A program made the position numbers and the translations under genes. A stretch of 64,000 bases of DNA from Roridomyces roridus (taxonomy: Eukaryota > Basidiomycota > Agaricomycetes > Agaricales > Mycenaceae). The notes beneath the pieces are model-generated. The model had not been told where the DNA came from. It was given only the letters and a program-made list of their open reading frames with translations, and did no database searches. The stretch is from positions 49,987 through 113,986 of the forward strand of contig JARKIF010000107.1 of the NCBI GenBank assembly GCA_029378245.1, read 5' to 3'. Positions 32,720 to 43,871 of the stretch are shown here, piece after piece (within the stretch, counting starts at the first letter, position 1; every line of letters begins with the position of its first letter).

Positions 32720-34616
32720 TGTCGGAAAAACGTTCGGATCATGAAGATCAGTGATGATGGGTGATAAGGCGATTAGACAAGGGGAGCCTGATAGGTTGAG
32801 CCAATCTAATTAGTTCAGGGAGGTTGAGGCATTACAAGGCATTATAAGGTAAGGGTCAATCCAATGACAAAAGCTTTCGCCACCTTCCCAGGCCTTTCTA
32901 GTCTTATGCATTTCTTGCTCTCGAAGCGAGTCGAACCAGCGACCCATGCGTGTCAAACGCATGCCAAGAGCAAATGAATGTAACCACTACACCAGGTAGT
33001 CGTTTTATTAGATCGTAACCGGCGTCTTCACATACCGCTTTCAAACGTTCGCAGTATCCACACACCTCCGCAACGCCCAAACCTGCTATGGTTTTCTGCA
33101 TCTGAATAGTTCGACGTGTACAACTCGCGCTCGAATTCAATTCGAAGCCGTCTCGTCCCTGTTTAATTGTGCATCGGGATTGCTCCCCACTGCAGCGATA
33201 CAACATCTCTCTGAATCTTCATCCACAGGCGGCGGTGCGCGGACAAGTGTCGGATAGATTTTCCCGAGACCGGCAACATATGTACTACGACGCTGAAGTT
33301 GGGCGCAACTGCCGGTCAACCTCGGAGTGATGAATGTAGGATGTGGCATGGATAATGCATTTGTGCTGGTCGACGTCGGGGCGTGTCTATCAGCACCTCG
33401 AATATTACAAACGACAGAACGGGGGTGTCGGGAAATGGTGTTGGGGCTGCTAGTTTAGTGTCAGACTCGTCGTCTATCCATCAATGAGTGTTGTGAGAAT
33501 AAGTAAGCCCAAAGAGTATTGTAGTTTCTTTCGCTCGGCGTAATGACCGAGGTCAGTTTGTACATTGACTGTCACGGAATTAAAAACGGAAGAAAGGGAG
33601 GAGGAAAGGAGGGCCGTACGCTGACATCTATATACTACCACAGCGTCTGAACACCCGATTCGACGACGTCGCGAAGTACACCGGCCCCTCACAAGCAAAA
33701 GTTCATGGCGCCAACTTGAAGCGTAGCGAACGTTGCAGTGCGCGCCGATGCGATGATTCAAGAGGGCCGCGTTCGCTCCGAACTCTTATAACGGCGGTCG
33801 CACACGGACGGGAAGTAATGGGTGAAGGGAAGGCAGCATGACAAACTCACGGGATAACCAGAGAAAGAAAGAATGCCCCACATATTCAGAACGCTGTCCC
33901 TGGTCTCCAATTGCTTGCCATCCCCACTCGACACTCGGATATCAAGTCGTACCCTCGACGAGATGCGGAGTCACATCTGCGCAGATAGAGTACGACTGTG
34001 GATTTCGAGAATCGATGGGGACACAATTCAGAAGACCCAAGTTGGATCTGGGATGTCGGCGAAGAGGGAAATGGTCAATGGACGAGCCGTAGAAATACAC
34101 TGCCGACGCACCTGCTGTATCGGTCCATGGACAGCAGTATACACTTTTCGCGCGCTGAGAGCGGAGAACCATCGCACTGAGACACCCGGAAGGGTTCGAG
34201 GATGAAAGAAGTTGACCCCATGGATGCATACGCACCGTAGGATCGGGAACGAGATCCTCGATGCTCGTAGGCACTTCAGCACCCAGCCCTATTCCAACTT
34301 CGGCCCGACTTTTTCGAATTCAGAGCCCAGTGAAGCTCCTAGAGGCTCTGAACTTGGGACGACAGACTCCAGAGCAATGAGCAACGCAAGGCCGACGTGG
34401 CAGTTACTGCCGTCGCGTGGGGGCCTATAGATGGCCGCCACCGTCCCAAACAAGGGCCTATATGCTGCGTCAGTGCGTGGCGATCGTTGTACATGAGAGC
34501 TGTTGGCATTGGGACGGCGTGGAGCTGGGGTACTTGCTCGGGCGCTGGACGGGACGGCAGCCTAATAAGGCCTTGACAGCTCGTGGGATTATAAGGCTAA
34601 AAATATTTTTCCGACA
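32720..34616. mobile_element. Insertion with TGTCGGAAAAA ends and a 2-bp TC duplication
   Basis: 1897 bp. The left end TGTCGGAAAAA and the right end TTTTTCCGACA are inverted repeats. TC flanks both sides (32718-32719 and 34617-34618). The homologous locus at 44851-44860 (GGTAGGTCGGC) is uninterrupted and has a single TC, which fixes the boundaries. No transposase frame recognised. It contains a tRNA-like sequence at 32914-33002. Superfamily uncertain: 2-bp duplications other than TA are unusual for fungal DNA transposons. Confidence 0.75.
32914..33002 (-). other. tRNA-like sequence inside the TGTCGG element
   Basis: Minus strand has a good A box (TGGTGTAGTGGTTA) and B box (GGTTCGACTCG), an anticodon-like hairpin ATGCG-TTTGACA-CGCAT, and a 7-bp pair TTGCTCT/AGAGCAA. 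The parts do not assemble into a normal cloverleaf: the T stem fails to pair and there are extra bases between D arm and anticodon. A tRNA pseudogene or SINE-type head is likely. Confidence 0.4.
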
Positions 34617-34753
34617 TCGGCAGACGAAGTCCAAAACTCGGAAAACCGCTTCTTGCAGACAGCACATGTGAATGGCTCCCCAGAACGCTTCTCAACGCAG
34701 TGTTCATGGCTCCAAACTCGACACAATTGACACCGGATCGTCGGGCGCAACCC

Positions 34754-34999
34754 CCCTCACGCTTCTCCTCCTCTCGCCTATGCCACCCGAGAAACGCGCC
34801 CCGGGTCTTGCGCGTCCCTCACGCTGGGTTGTGGTGGTGGTGACACCAATGGGCTTCTCGAGGACGACTGCAGATTGGCAGCAGGCGGAGGATGGAGGCT
34901 ATAGGATAGTGTCGCGCGGAATCGGAGACGGATGACGCACCACACGAACAACTGTTCTCGCCAATGTCCTCCTGCCAGCTGCGAATCTTTCTGTAAGTC
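34754..34999. other. Unassigned spacer
   Basis: Between the PHD fragment and the Y14 relic. May include the degraded 3' end of the relic. Nothing recognised. Confidence 0.3.
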
Positions 35000-35525
35000 T
35001 TCAGGTCTTGACACATCGAGGAGCCGCGTTCGTGAGGGGCTTGAGGATGAGAGGATCCGTGGGTTTGACTCTTGATGCACGTATTGTTCCCAGTTCTTGA
35101 CGAAGAGGCCTGAGGTTTGTCTTGCGCTCCGAGGTAAGAAAACACAATATCATCGATTACGAGGACTGGCACTGTGCCCACGAGCCTCGAGGGCCCCTGC
35201 CCTTTTTCAGGCCCGAAGGCGGTGGTCGAACAAATGCATGTCGCACTGGATAGTTTGCTCCGGCAGTGGCGTATTAGAGGCGCAGCCTGGGCATCCGTCA
35301 TAGTCTCGTATTCCACCAACGCGTAGCCCTGGTGGATGGACAGGTCAGAGAAGGCACGGCAGCGGACGCGCAGCGACACACCTTGACGTAGCCTGTCCCG
35401 CGGTTGAGGGTGATCAAGGTGCAGGTCTTTGATCTCTCTGAGCGGCAATCTCTTCCTTAGGAGCCTCCTCGTGCACGTTGGTGGCCAGATCAATCCCTCG
35501 AACGCTAAGCTGCCTCCGAGTCAAT
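35000..35525 (-). pseudogene. RBM8A/Y14-like relic (exon-junction-complex RNA-binding protein)
   Basis: Successive pieces in order match Y14 landmarks: SVRGIDLATNVHEEAPKEEI (compare the Y14 region with VHEEA), EIKDLHL, TLNRGTGYVK, an intron GTGTGT...CCAG, then GYALVEYETMTDAQAA, and after another shift AFVRPPPSG. Three changes of frame are needed, so the copy is dead. The retained intron argues for a DNA-level duplication and not a retrocopy. Y14 is a single-copy core gene in most fungi, so an active copy should exist elsewhere. Confidence 0.65.
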
Positions 35526-36039
35526 GCGTGGGCGCGTTGATGTCAGACAATACACACATCGTGCAGCGCTCTTTTACAGTGGCATCGTTTCCGCCTGCAG
35601 AAATGGTGCCTGCTGCAGTGCGCGACCCTGCCCGTTGACTGACCGGTGTTTTGGTGTCTAACTGGTCACCTGGTGGGAGGATTCAGGAACGGTTAGAAGG
35701 AAAGCTAACGACTCAGTAACGAGGGACGGAGACGCGGGAGCCGGATCAATCGCTGACATCACCAAGACGTGAGTAGCTGGCTTTAGCTCCTTTTAGCTCT
35801 CGACCACCATCCTCTCGTCGCCGCTTTGAGTCATCATCGCCGGCGGCGACGTCCAATCTTAGTCCTTCATTCCTCGCGTCTCCAGCTCATCAATCGCGCT
35901 CTATCGTACGCGTCTTTTCCATTTCACGACATCCTCTACCATCCGCCTGCTTCTATTGGACCTGTCGCTGCCTGACTTCCACATCGACCAGCGCGCGACG
36001 AGTTCGCTTATATTAGAAAAGTGAGGTCGTGTTGGCCGG
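35526..36039. other. Unassigned spacer
   Basis: No gene or repeat recognised. It has a plus-strand GACGTGAGTAGCTGGC and pyrimidine-rich tracts but no convincing exon. Confidence 0.3.
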
Positions 36040-37145
36040 TGCGTACCATCGACGCATTCAAGTCATCGCTGGATGGGATGACAAATATTTGCGCGGTCTG
36101 ACTGCAGTGTGCACAGCAGAGACTTGGCAGAGACAATAAAAGACATAGTGATCCCGATCTCATGTGTTGTTTCCGGCAGTCTCTCTCGTTCCTGAACCCA
36201 CCATCCCTCACATCCCGATCTCGATGATGCACCTTCCCCAGATAGACTTCGCGAGAGAAAGTCGTCTCTTTACAACCACTCGGGTTTCCACACGGAGGCC
36301 GTAATGACCGTTTTTTCTTTCGTTCTTAGACCCACCATCCCTCACATCCCGATCCCGATGAAGCACCTTCCCCAGATGGACGTCGCGCGAATTAGTGTCG
36401 TCTCTTCACCACCACTCGGGTTTCCACACGGAGGCCGTAATAACCATTTTTCTGCCCCGTCCTCGGACTGCTCGCAGAAAAGTGAGGTTGTGTTCGCCGC
36501 CGGTGCGCCCCATCGTCGGAATTCATACGACACGGCTGAGCTTGCAGAATGTGAGGACAAATATTTGCAATTTCCAAAGCGGTGGGACTGCACAGCAGAG
36601 ACAATAAAAGACATAGTGAGACCCGATCTCAGAGTCATGTATCCACGTTGTCTCAGGGAGTCTCTCTGTGTTCCTGGACCCACCATCCCTCACATCCCGA
36701 TCTCGATGAAGCACCTTCCCCAGATGGACGTCGCGCGAACTCGTGTCGTCTTTCTACCACCACTCGGGTTTCAACTTTCAACACGGAGACCGTAATCACC
36801 ATTTTTTTGCCCCGTCCTCGGATGAGGTCATGTTCGCCGCCGGTGCGTACCATCGTCGACGTTCATCTCATCATCCGACATGGCTGAGCGAATGTGAGGA
36901 CAAACTTATATTTGCAATTTCCAAAGCGGTCTGCACAGCAGAGACAATAAAAGACATGGCGATCCCGATCTCATGTTTCCACGTTACCTCAGGGAGTCTC
37001 TTGTTCCTGGACCCACCTCACCATCCCTCACATCCCGATCTCGATGAAGTACCTTCCCCAGATAGACTTTGCGCGAGCTAGTGTCGTCTTTCCACCACTC
37101 GGGTTTCAACACGGAAAACGTAATCGCCATTTTCTATAAGTGAAA
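36040..37145 (+). repeat. Degenerate tandem repeat, unit roughly 280-460 bp, three to four copies
   Basis: Recurring blocks, in order: GGTGCGTACCATCG, a GACAAATATTTGC-like segment, GCAGAGACAATAAAAGACAT, CCACCATCCCTCACATCCCG, CACCTTCCCCAGATGGAC, and CGGGTTTCCACACGGAGGCC. Block starts near 36043, 36503 and 36842, with an extra half unit near 36330. No coding frame spans the units. Confidence 0.7.
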
Positions 37146-37310
37146 TACTGATGAGCTTGTGAGATCAGTACGGGTTCTTGTGACAGCGGAATGACAGTGA
37201 TCACTGATCCGCACTTCTCTCTCACACCACGACTATCTGCCAGCACTTCGTGCAATGCAGCGCCTACATCCACGAATCCACCTTCCAGAGTCTCCGAAAC
37301 TTTTCTCTGG
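37140..37310. repeat. Uninterrupted copy of the Mutator-like element's target region
   Basis: 37140-37175 matches 42185-42222 and 37164-37310 matches 43358-43498. The two flanks that are 1.1 kb apart at 42-43 kb are contiguous here, with a single TACGGGTTC at about 37168-37176. Confidence 0.85.
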
Positions 37311-37619
37311 CTACATTGGCTCTGCTCTCTCTCGTTTTCACCGCTGGGAACACTTGTCATCCTCTGTTTCCTTGTGGATACACTTGGCTCACCGAGACCT
37401 CGGGCTTTCAATGGGACAACTTACGTGACTAGCAGCTGGGACTAGGGTGAGATCCACTGGTCCTATGGCTTCCTATTTGCTTTACCACCCATGTTTCTCC
37501 ATCAATTACGAGCCCCGTATACCATCACGGCCCGTCCATTGGACAAATTACTATACATCCTCGCTGTTAGTCGGTTTCGTTCCCTCCGGGCTGTTAACGG
37601 TCTCACTGTCCCGGATCAT

Positions 37620-40520
37620 CAAACTCTTTTCTGCAACATGTCTATGTCCTCGAGCACTTGATCGCCCCGTGCTTCCCTGCTATCGGCTTCTTCCTGGCCG
37701 TCAAATCCCCATTCGTTCATTATATGCATCCACGTCTTCGAGTGCAGGATTGCTTTCTTCCTCTGCTATCAAAAGTGTTGAATTCTTCTGGGCATTGAGT
37801 TCCCGTTCGTTCGTTATACGCATCCACGCCCTCGAGCACGGGATTGCTTTCTTCCTCCGCTATCAAAAGTGTTGAGCTCTTCTGGGCATCGAGTTCCCAC
37901 TCATTTATATGTCTATGCCATCGAGCGCTGGATCCTGCGCAATCATTCTGGGCTTTGAGTTCCCACTCTTTCGTGCATCCATGCCCTCGAGTGCTGGATT
38001 GCTTTCTTCCTCCATTATTGGAAGTGTTGACTTTCGGGCATCGAGTTCCCATCCTTGCCCTCGAGCGCTGGATCATATTTCTTCCTCCGCTATTGAAAGT
38101 GTTGAGTTCTTCTGGGCATCGAGCTCATATTCATCCATGCATCTATACCGTCGAGCGCTGGCTAACTTTCTCCCTGCACTACCGAACACGTCAACTCTTT
38201 GTTATTCTTGGCCATTGGGTTTCCATCGGCAACATACGTCCACGGCCCCAAGAACAACTGACAGTCTGGGTTACAACTTTGGCTTCTACGGAACGGTTCT
38301 GAGTTCTGACTACAATCATCGGCATTCAAGTCTAGCTTATGTCTTACTTTGCCCTCTTTACCCGAACCATGCAAGACGACTACGACCCCCTTACTGATTC
38401 GCAGCATTTACCTTCACACCCTCGTCTGAGGCGGCCTCTTCGACTATAACACAACGGACGAATATAGGCCTATTCTCTTTGCACTCACGTGAACTCCACA
38501 TTTCGGCGCATCAACGGCGAGTTTACTCTGTTCCTCCGCTGTTAAATTTGAAGCTCTGTTTCTCCGCTATTGAAGCTCTGTTGCTCTGTCATCGAAGTTC
38601 TGTTTCTCCGCTATCGAAGCTCTGTTGCTCTGTCATCGAAGGCCTGTTCCTCTGCTATGGAAGCTCCGTTTGTCTGCTGTCGAAACTTGGTTCTTCTGCT
38701 ATCGAAGGCATTGAGCATCATCCTCCTTAACCTACAAGCACCCTTTTACAGTACGCATCTATGTCCTCCGGCGCCGAATGGCCCTGTATATATGTCTGCT
38801 CTCAAAAGCGACGGGCTTGTTCCTCTGCTCTCAAAAACATCGAATTTTTATCCTTCCTAGGCCATCGAGCGCCCCTTCAGAGTACGCATCCCTGCACCCA
38901 GCCGCTGGGTAGCTCTGTCTGCTATCGAAAGCGGCGAACTTGCTCCTCCCTTCGTCGTCTAATAGGTGCCTTGTATCTTGTCATCGAAGACGAGCTTTGC
39001 CATCGACGGCATTTGGTTTCAACATCATCATCGCAGGGACTCTTTGCCATCGTTGACGGCGTCCCAGCTGTATCCTCAATTACTGGAATTCCTGTTTCTG
39101 GCCATCGAAGGCATTGACACCCATATCCTTGAATACTCGAGTTGGTCAGGCTCGTCATCGCGGACGCTCCGCCATCGAAGGCATTCCGTTTCCGTTTTCA
39201 TATCCTCAAGCGCTGGTTGGCTTGATTACATTGATGTACCTGAGCGCTGGTACTGGTATCCCTTCACTCCAGGTCGTTTTATCCTTCCTAGGCCATCGAG
39301 CGCCCCTTCAGAGTACGCATCCCTGCACCCAGCCGCTGGGTAGCTCTGTCTGCTATCGAAAGCGGCGAACTTGCTCCTCCCTTCGTCGTCTAATAGGTGC
39401 CTTGTATCTTGTCATCGAAGACGAGCTTTGCCATCGACGGCATTTGGTTTCAACATCATCATCGCAGGGACTCTTTGCCATCGTTGACGGCGTCCCAGCT
39501 GTATCCTCAATTACTGGAATTCCTGTTTCTGGCCATCGAAGGCATTGACACCCATATCCTTGAATACTCGAGTTGGTCAGGCTCGTCATCGCGGACGCTC
39601 CGCCATCGAAGGCATTCCGTTTCCGTTTTCATATCCTCAAGCGCTGGTTGGCTTGATTACATTGATGTACCTGAGCGCTGGTACTGGTATCCCTTCACTC
39701 CAGGTCGTCGGAATATTTTGAAGTTGATATGTAAGTGCACTATCTATCTTGTCGGGATCCTTCCAACTTGTACCTGCGGGCCGTACTCATCCATGTACAA
39801 CTGCCTGTATCGTGGGCATACTTTACTGGTCTTACGCTATCGAGAGCGTCCCTTTTACGACTTTTGTCTGCTGTTATCACAATGGTGCTTGTCTTGAGCT
39901 ATCGAGAGCACCATTTTCGCCGCCATCGAGAGCATGCATTCATTCCAGTATCAATGACTTCCACCGTGATTAAACAACCTGCATGCATTCACTCTGCTAT
40001 CAAAGCAACGACTTCCGCCACGGTCCAAAGTGTGCCTGGATGCAGCACATCAGCCTCCAGGTCCCATGCCATGCGAAAAATTCGCCTTGGCTGCTATCGA
40101 AAGCACGTCTTCTCATACGCTATGAAGAATGTCTTCGTTTGTCGCTATCGAGAACGCGCCTTGTTCTTATGCTAATGAGCATAGGTTGCTATCGAGAGCG
40201 CACTTATCGAGAGCACACTTGTTTTCTTGCGCCATGGTTGGCATATCACCATCGGAGCTTGGATATCTTACTCTATTGAACGCAGCCGTGGTTTGCATCT
40301 ATTCAAAGTGCACCTGTCCTGCGCTGTTGGGATTGACTTGGCGCTGTCAGTGCATACCTCGCCGCTATAAAAAGTGTGCATACCGTCAAAGGCATCTTTC
40401 CTGCCGCTATCAAAGTTTTCTTGTCCTGCACTACTGCAAGCATTATTGGTCTACTGGCAACTAGGAGCTGTTTTACCCGATCAATAGTATTCCTTTGTCT
40501 GCTGCTATCGAAAGCGCATC
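37620..40520. repeat. Region with dispersed GCTATCGAAAGC-like motifs
   Basis: About twenty occurrences of a 12-nt near-palindrome (GCTATCGAAAGC, GCTATCGAGAGC, GCTATTGAAAGTG, GCCATCGAGAGC) at irregular spacing of roughly 20-100 bp. Between 37725 and 38200 they sit in a degenerate 70-90 bp unit that also has CATCGAGTTCCCA and GAGCGCTGGAT. Between 38555 and 38715 they form a short array of about 22-24 bp units (GAAGCTCTGTTGCTC). Open frames on plus are by-products. No rDNA or telomere resemblance. Confidence 0.65.
38846..39707. repeat. Perfect-looking tandem duplication, 431-bp unit
   Basis: Copies 38846-39276 and 39277-39707. They give identical translations over more than 100 codons, so divergence is essentially nil. 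Either very recent or an assembly artefact. It lies within the GCTATCGAAAGC region. Confidence 0.9.
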
Positions 40521-42034
40521 TTGATTTCTTTGAACCCAGTGACGGGCAATTGGATTTAGCTGATACTTACCCCACGTTCATGGTGGTGGATGTTCTCATT
40601 TCAAACGGGACCGTGACATGTTGTTGTGTCTATGGCATCAGCCCTGCTCTCCAGTGTCTGCTTTTTCAATTCTGCCTTGCTATGCCCACCGTCTTCCCCA
40701 CTTCACCCCACGGAGGCACATTCGGTTGCACCATTGAATCACAGGGCTGTTGTGAGTGTGCTTCTGACTGGGTGTAAGCTCAATCCTGTCCCATTCAATT
40801 CCGTTCGCTCATGAGCGTGAACCGCCAATTCACTTGTTATCTTCGATGGCTGAGGTTCATTCCCTCCTTGGATACGTGTTCGGATGTGCCCTTCTGCGCC
40901 GTCCAGATTGCGGAGTTCCTTGATTCCGCAAATTTGTGTCTGTTCAATGTCCTTGCTCACAGATGAGCGTCTTGACTCTCACGAATTTCGCTGGAACACT
41001 CTCCGTTCATTTCTTCCATTTGCCACTAGTGTTTTCCATCTGCCGCTTTCACATTGGGCAGGTTTGGGGTTGCATTGTCCGCTCGAGTGTCTAAAATCAT
41101 GTGGATATGCCCTCGTAGTCCCTACCTTCTTGCCGGTATTTACGAGGCGTCGGCGGTGGTCTCAGGGTACTTTGACCCACAGCGTTCGAGTCGTCCTATG
41201 GGGTCAGGCCCGCATAAACTCTACCCTGAGAGTGATTCTGATTTCGGTAGATGTCGAACATCTTTGCTCGTGGCAGACTCGGCCCATCATCTCACTTGTA
41301 ATTCTTTCTTCATTCACAAAACCCGGTTATGTATCTCATACGGATGTCACTACGTTGGTTCCACTGGTATTGGGCAGTTCAACATCCAACTGACAATTAT
41401 CGTGTTTGGCCGGTCAGACGTATGGGTGGCCCTGAATTTATTGGGTCCTTCCTCTCTCTCAAGTATCTAATCTCGGTGCGATTGATTTTCAACAAACCAC
41501 CCATCTACCGTGTCTTCATCCTGTCCGCGAGACTTCATTGCGGTCCCAATGTCCACTTCATACTTTGGTTTTATTTTACGCCGTGAACTTTGGGCTCAAT
41601 GTGATATTGGTTCAACATTCTGTGGATGGCCGTTCACATTGCCCTCTCCCTACCCATTTTCATCCAGATATCCTTTCATTCAGTCTTCTGCACCCCTGGA
41701 TGTGGCAATATCACTTCACAGCTCAAACTGAAACCTCTCAAGGCCAACATCTGACACATGTAATGCATTCTGCATAATCATTAGGTCGCACTTCATATCT
41801 GCATCTGCCGAGGTTTAACCCAGGGTTCCTTGCTGGTGGGGGCTTGTTGCCATTACTTCCTCGTCAAGTCCTCGGTTTGAAATCTGTTTCTACTTCGTCC
41901 TTTTGGTGCCAGTCATGTTTCCAGTGTGGTTGAACCCATGTGGCAAGTTCAAATCCAGATTGAGGAGCCGCTGATTTGTTGGGTTAGCCGTGGGCGTTGG
42001 TGATGCCCTCGTCTGGCGTCTCCGTTTCTTTGGG
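40521..42034. other. 1.5-kb stretch with no recognised gene
   Basis: Several medium frames on plus (for example 40884-41393) without domains, paralogs or convincing splice structure. Thymine-rich on the plus strand. I see nothing I can support. Confidence 0.35.
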
Positions 42035-43725
42035 TTCATTCTCACGCCTCACCATCGCCCTACGACCTGGAGATCAGCGGTTCGAGAAGTTGAATCTTCC
42101 GCTGCTCCTCCACCCCCAACGAATCTCTGTGGCTGCCCCAAAATCGAATTCAATTTCCAAACGCAAATGAAGCGCAGAACAAGAGTGAAATACTGATGAG
42201 CTTGTGAGATCAGTACGGGTTCTAGACTCGTAACCAGTCTGTCTATGATTGTCGATAGACAGACTGGTCGATCTCGGGGATTATTCAAAGGACGCGCCGA
42301 TTTCCTAATTCGGCGAATTCACGTGATCTGCGACCTCTGTCCTTCCCTGCGTCGTGCGGCCGCGCTGCTGCCTCGGAGCAACTCAGAAACATTCTACCAA
42401 GTCTCCCATTACATAGCATTACCTCCTTTGTTGTAGATTAAAACAAAGTTCAGTGGCATTGCGTACATAGACAAGTCCTAAGTACTTGATGCACCGAGCT
42501 CGCTGAAATGTGGCCATTATGCCCCTACGCCGCTGCACGGCGTCAATCCCCACTCTCGCTGCACCTTGAACCCGGGCCGTCTGGACTCCAACACTCTCGC
42601 CACGCGCTGCTGCAGTTGTTGCATCGGCAAGACCACCAGCGGCCGCCGACACCGCTTCTCTATTAACATCTGAGATCGCCGCGCAGGGTCGAGACGTTCG
42701 AGTGCCCCGAGCTGCATGACAAGCAGCCACTTGGGAGGTGCGAGCGTTGTGACTGTGGGAACGGTGGGTGCTGCAACCGGTGCTGTCGTGCAGGCCGCCG
42801 TATGAACAGCCTACAGGCGCTGCCGGGAGCGCACGTGCGATGGCGTCGAAAGGGGCACGATAAACGACAGGAGACAAGACGGGGAGTTGCGAGCGTGGTC
42901 GAATGGCTCGATCCTGGATTGTAGAAGGAATCGGTCGCACATTCAGGTCGAGAGGACATTGTTACGCACGCGGAAATAAGTCTCAAGTCAACATTGTCCA
43001 TCCATGAATCTAAGATCCGAGGCCTGAGTGGCCACGCGTGACCGTCAAGGTGATTTTGAGATGGATGCAGGTGTGGATGTCGTTGGGTGAAGCCGGCTTC
43101 CAGAGTGCCATAACGAGGGAATTCGGACGCCAAGAGTGGCGTATGAGCGGGTTCGATGGTGTTTCGAGAGAATCAATTCGTCGACCGGCGATATTACGAG
43201 CGGTGGGAGGCCAGGGAGGAAGCACGACGCAGCAGAAGGAGAGAGGTGGGAGATCACGTGGAATCGCCAAATTAGGAAATCCGCGCGTCCTATGAAAGAT
43301 CACCGAGATCGACTGGTCTGTCTATCGACACTCATAGACAGACCAGGCTCTGGTCTATACGGGTTCTTGTGACAGCGGAATGACAGTGATCACTGATCCG
43401 CACTTCTCTCTCACACCACGACTATCTGCCAGCACTTCGTGCAATGCAGCGCCTACATCCACGAATCCACCTTCCAGAGTCTCCGAAACTTTTCCCCGCC
43501 CGCCCTCGCCCTCAACCGTTTCTTTCAGCTTCTCAATGGTCTATGGGGCAGACACAGGTAGGGTGGTGGTTGGGGTTCATTCTCACGCCTCACCATCGCC
43601 CTACGACCTGGAGATCAGCGGTTCGAGAAGTTGAATCTTCCGCTGCTCCTCCACCCCCAACGAATCTCTGTGGCTGCCCCAAAATCGAATTCAATTTCCA
43701 AACGCAAATGAAGCGCAGAACAAGA
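42035..43725. repeat. About 150-bp direct repeat flanking the Mutator-like insertion
   Basis: 42035-42187 and 43570-43725 are nearly identical (start GGGTTCATTCTCACGCC, end AAGCGCAGAACAAGA). The Mutator-like element and the 37164-37310-type block lie between them. Confidence 0.75.
42223..43357. mobile_element. Mutator-like element, long TIRs, 9-bp TSD TACGGGTTC
   Basis: 1135 bp. Nine-base duplications TACGGGTTC at 42214-42222 and 43358-43366. Terminal inverted repeats extend about 100 bp: starts TAGACTCGTAACCAGTC and TAGACCAGAGCCTGGTC, then a hairpin (CCAGTCTGTCTAT...ATAGACAGACTGG), then GTCGATCTCGG, GGACGCGC and TTTCCTAATT to CACGTGATC. The paralogous site at 37164-37176 lacks the element. 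Internal frames (for example minus 42419-42940) show no MULE transposase, so it is non-autonomous. TSD length and long TIRs are what place it near Mutator. Confidence 0.85.
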
Positions 43726-43871
43726 AGCCTCAACACGGAAAACGTAATCGCCATTTTCTATAAAGCCTCAACCCGAATGGCACTTCTCCTCAGTTGTATC
43801 TTTCGTTCCTTCTCTCTCCCTCAACTGTATCGATTTACCTCGCTTCCAAGACCTCGTTCAAGCCATCGATT

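Larger units (their letters stand above)
32285..34753 (-). pseudogene. Fragment of the kinase-like/PHD gene 3' region, split by an insertion
   Basis: 32285-32719 matches 44425-44859 and 34617-34753 matches about 44859-45010, in the same order and orientation. Together they cover the PHD-finger end of the gene at 44719-46770 and its 3' flank (shared GAGCGGCCCCTCTG and CAGACGAAGTCCAAAACTCG). The similarity breaks off at the intron border next to the PHD exon. Between the halves lies the element at 32720-34616. Confidence 0.75.

Noticed and set aside
32720..34616. Helitron
   Set aside because: It has terminal inverted repeats and a TC duplication, and lacks a CTRR 3' end with hairpin inserted between A and T.
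36040..42034. Plus-strand frames of 80-170 codons as genes
   Set aside because: They follow the repeats, stop where repeats change, and show no splice structure or known domain.
42035..43725. LTR retrotransposon from the 150-bp direct repeats
   Set aside because: No reverse transcriptase, primer site or TG...CA ends; the interval is explained by the Mutator-like element and a duplicated block.
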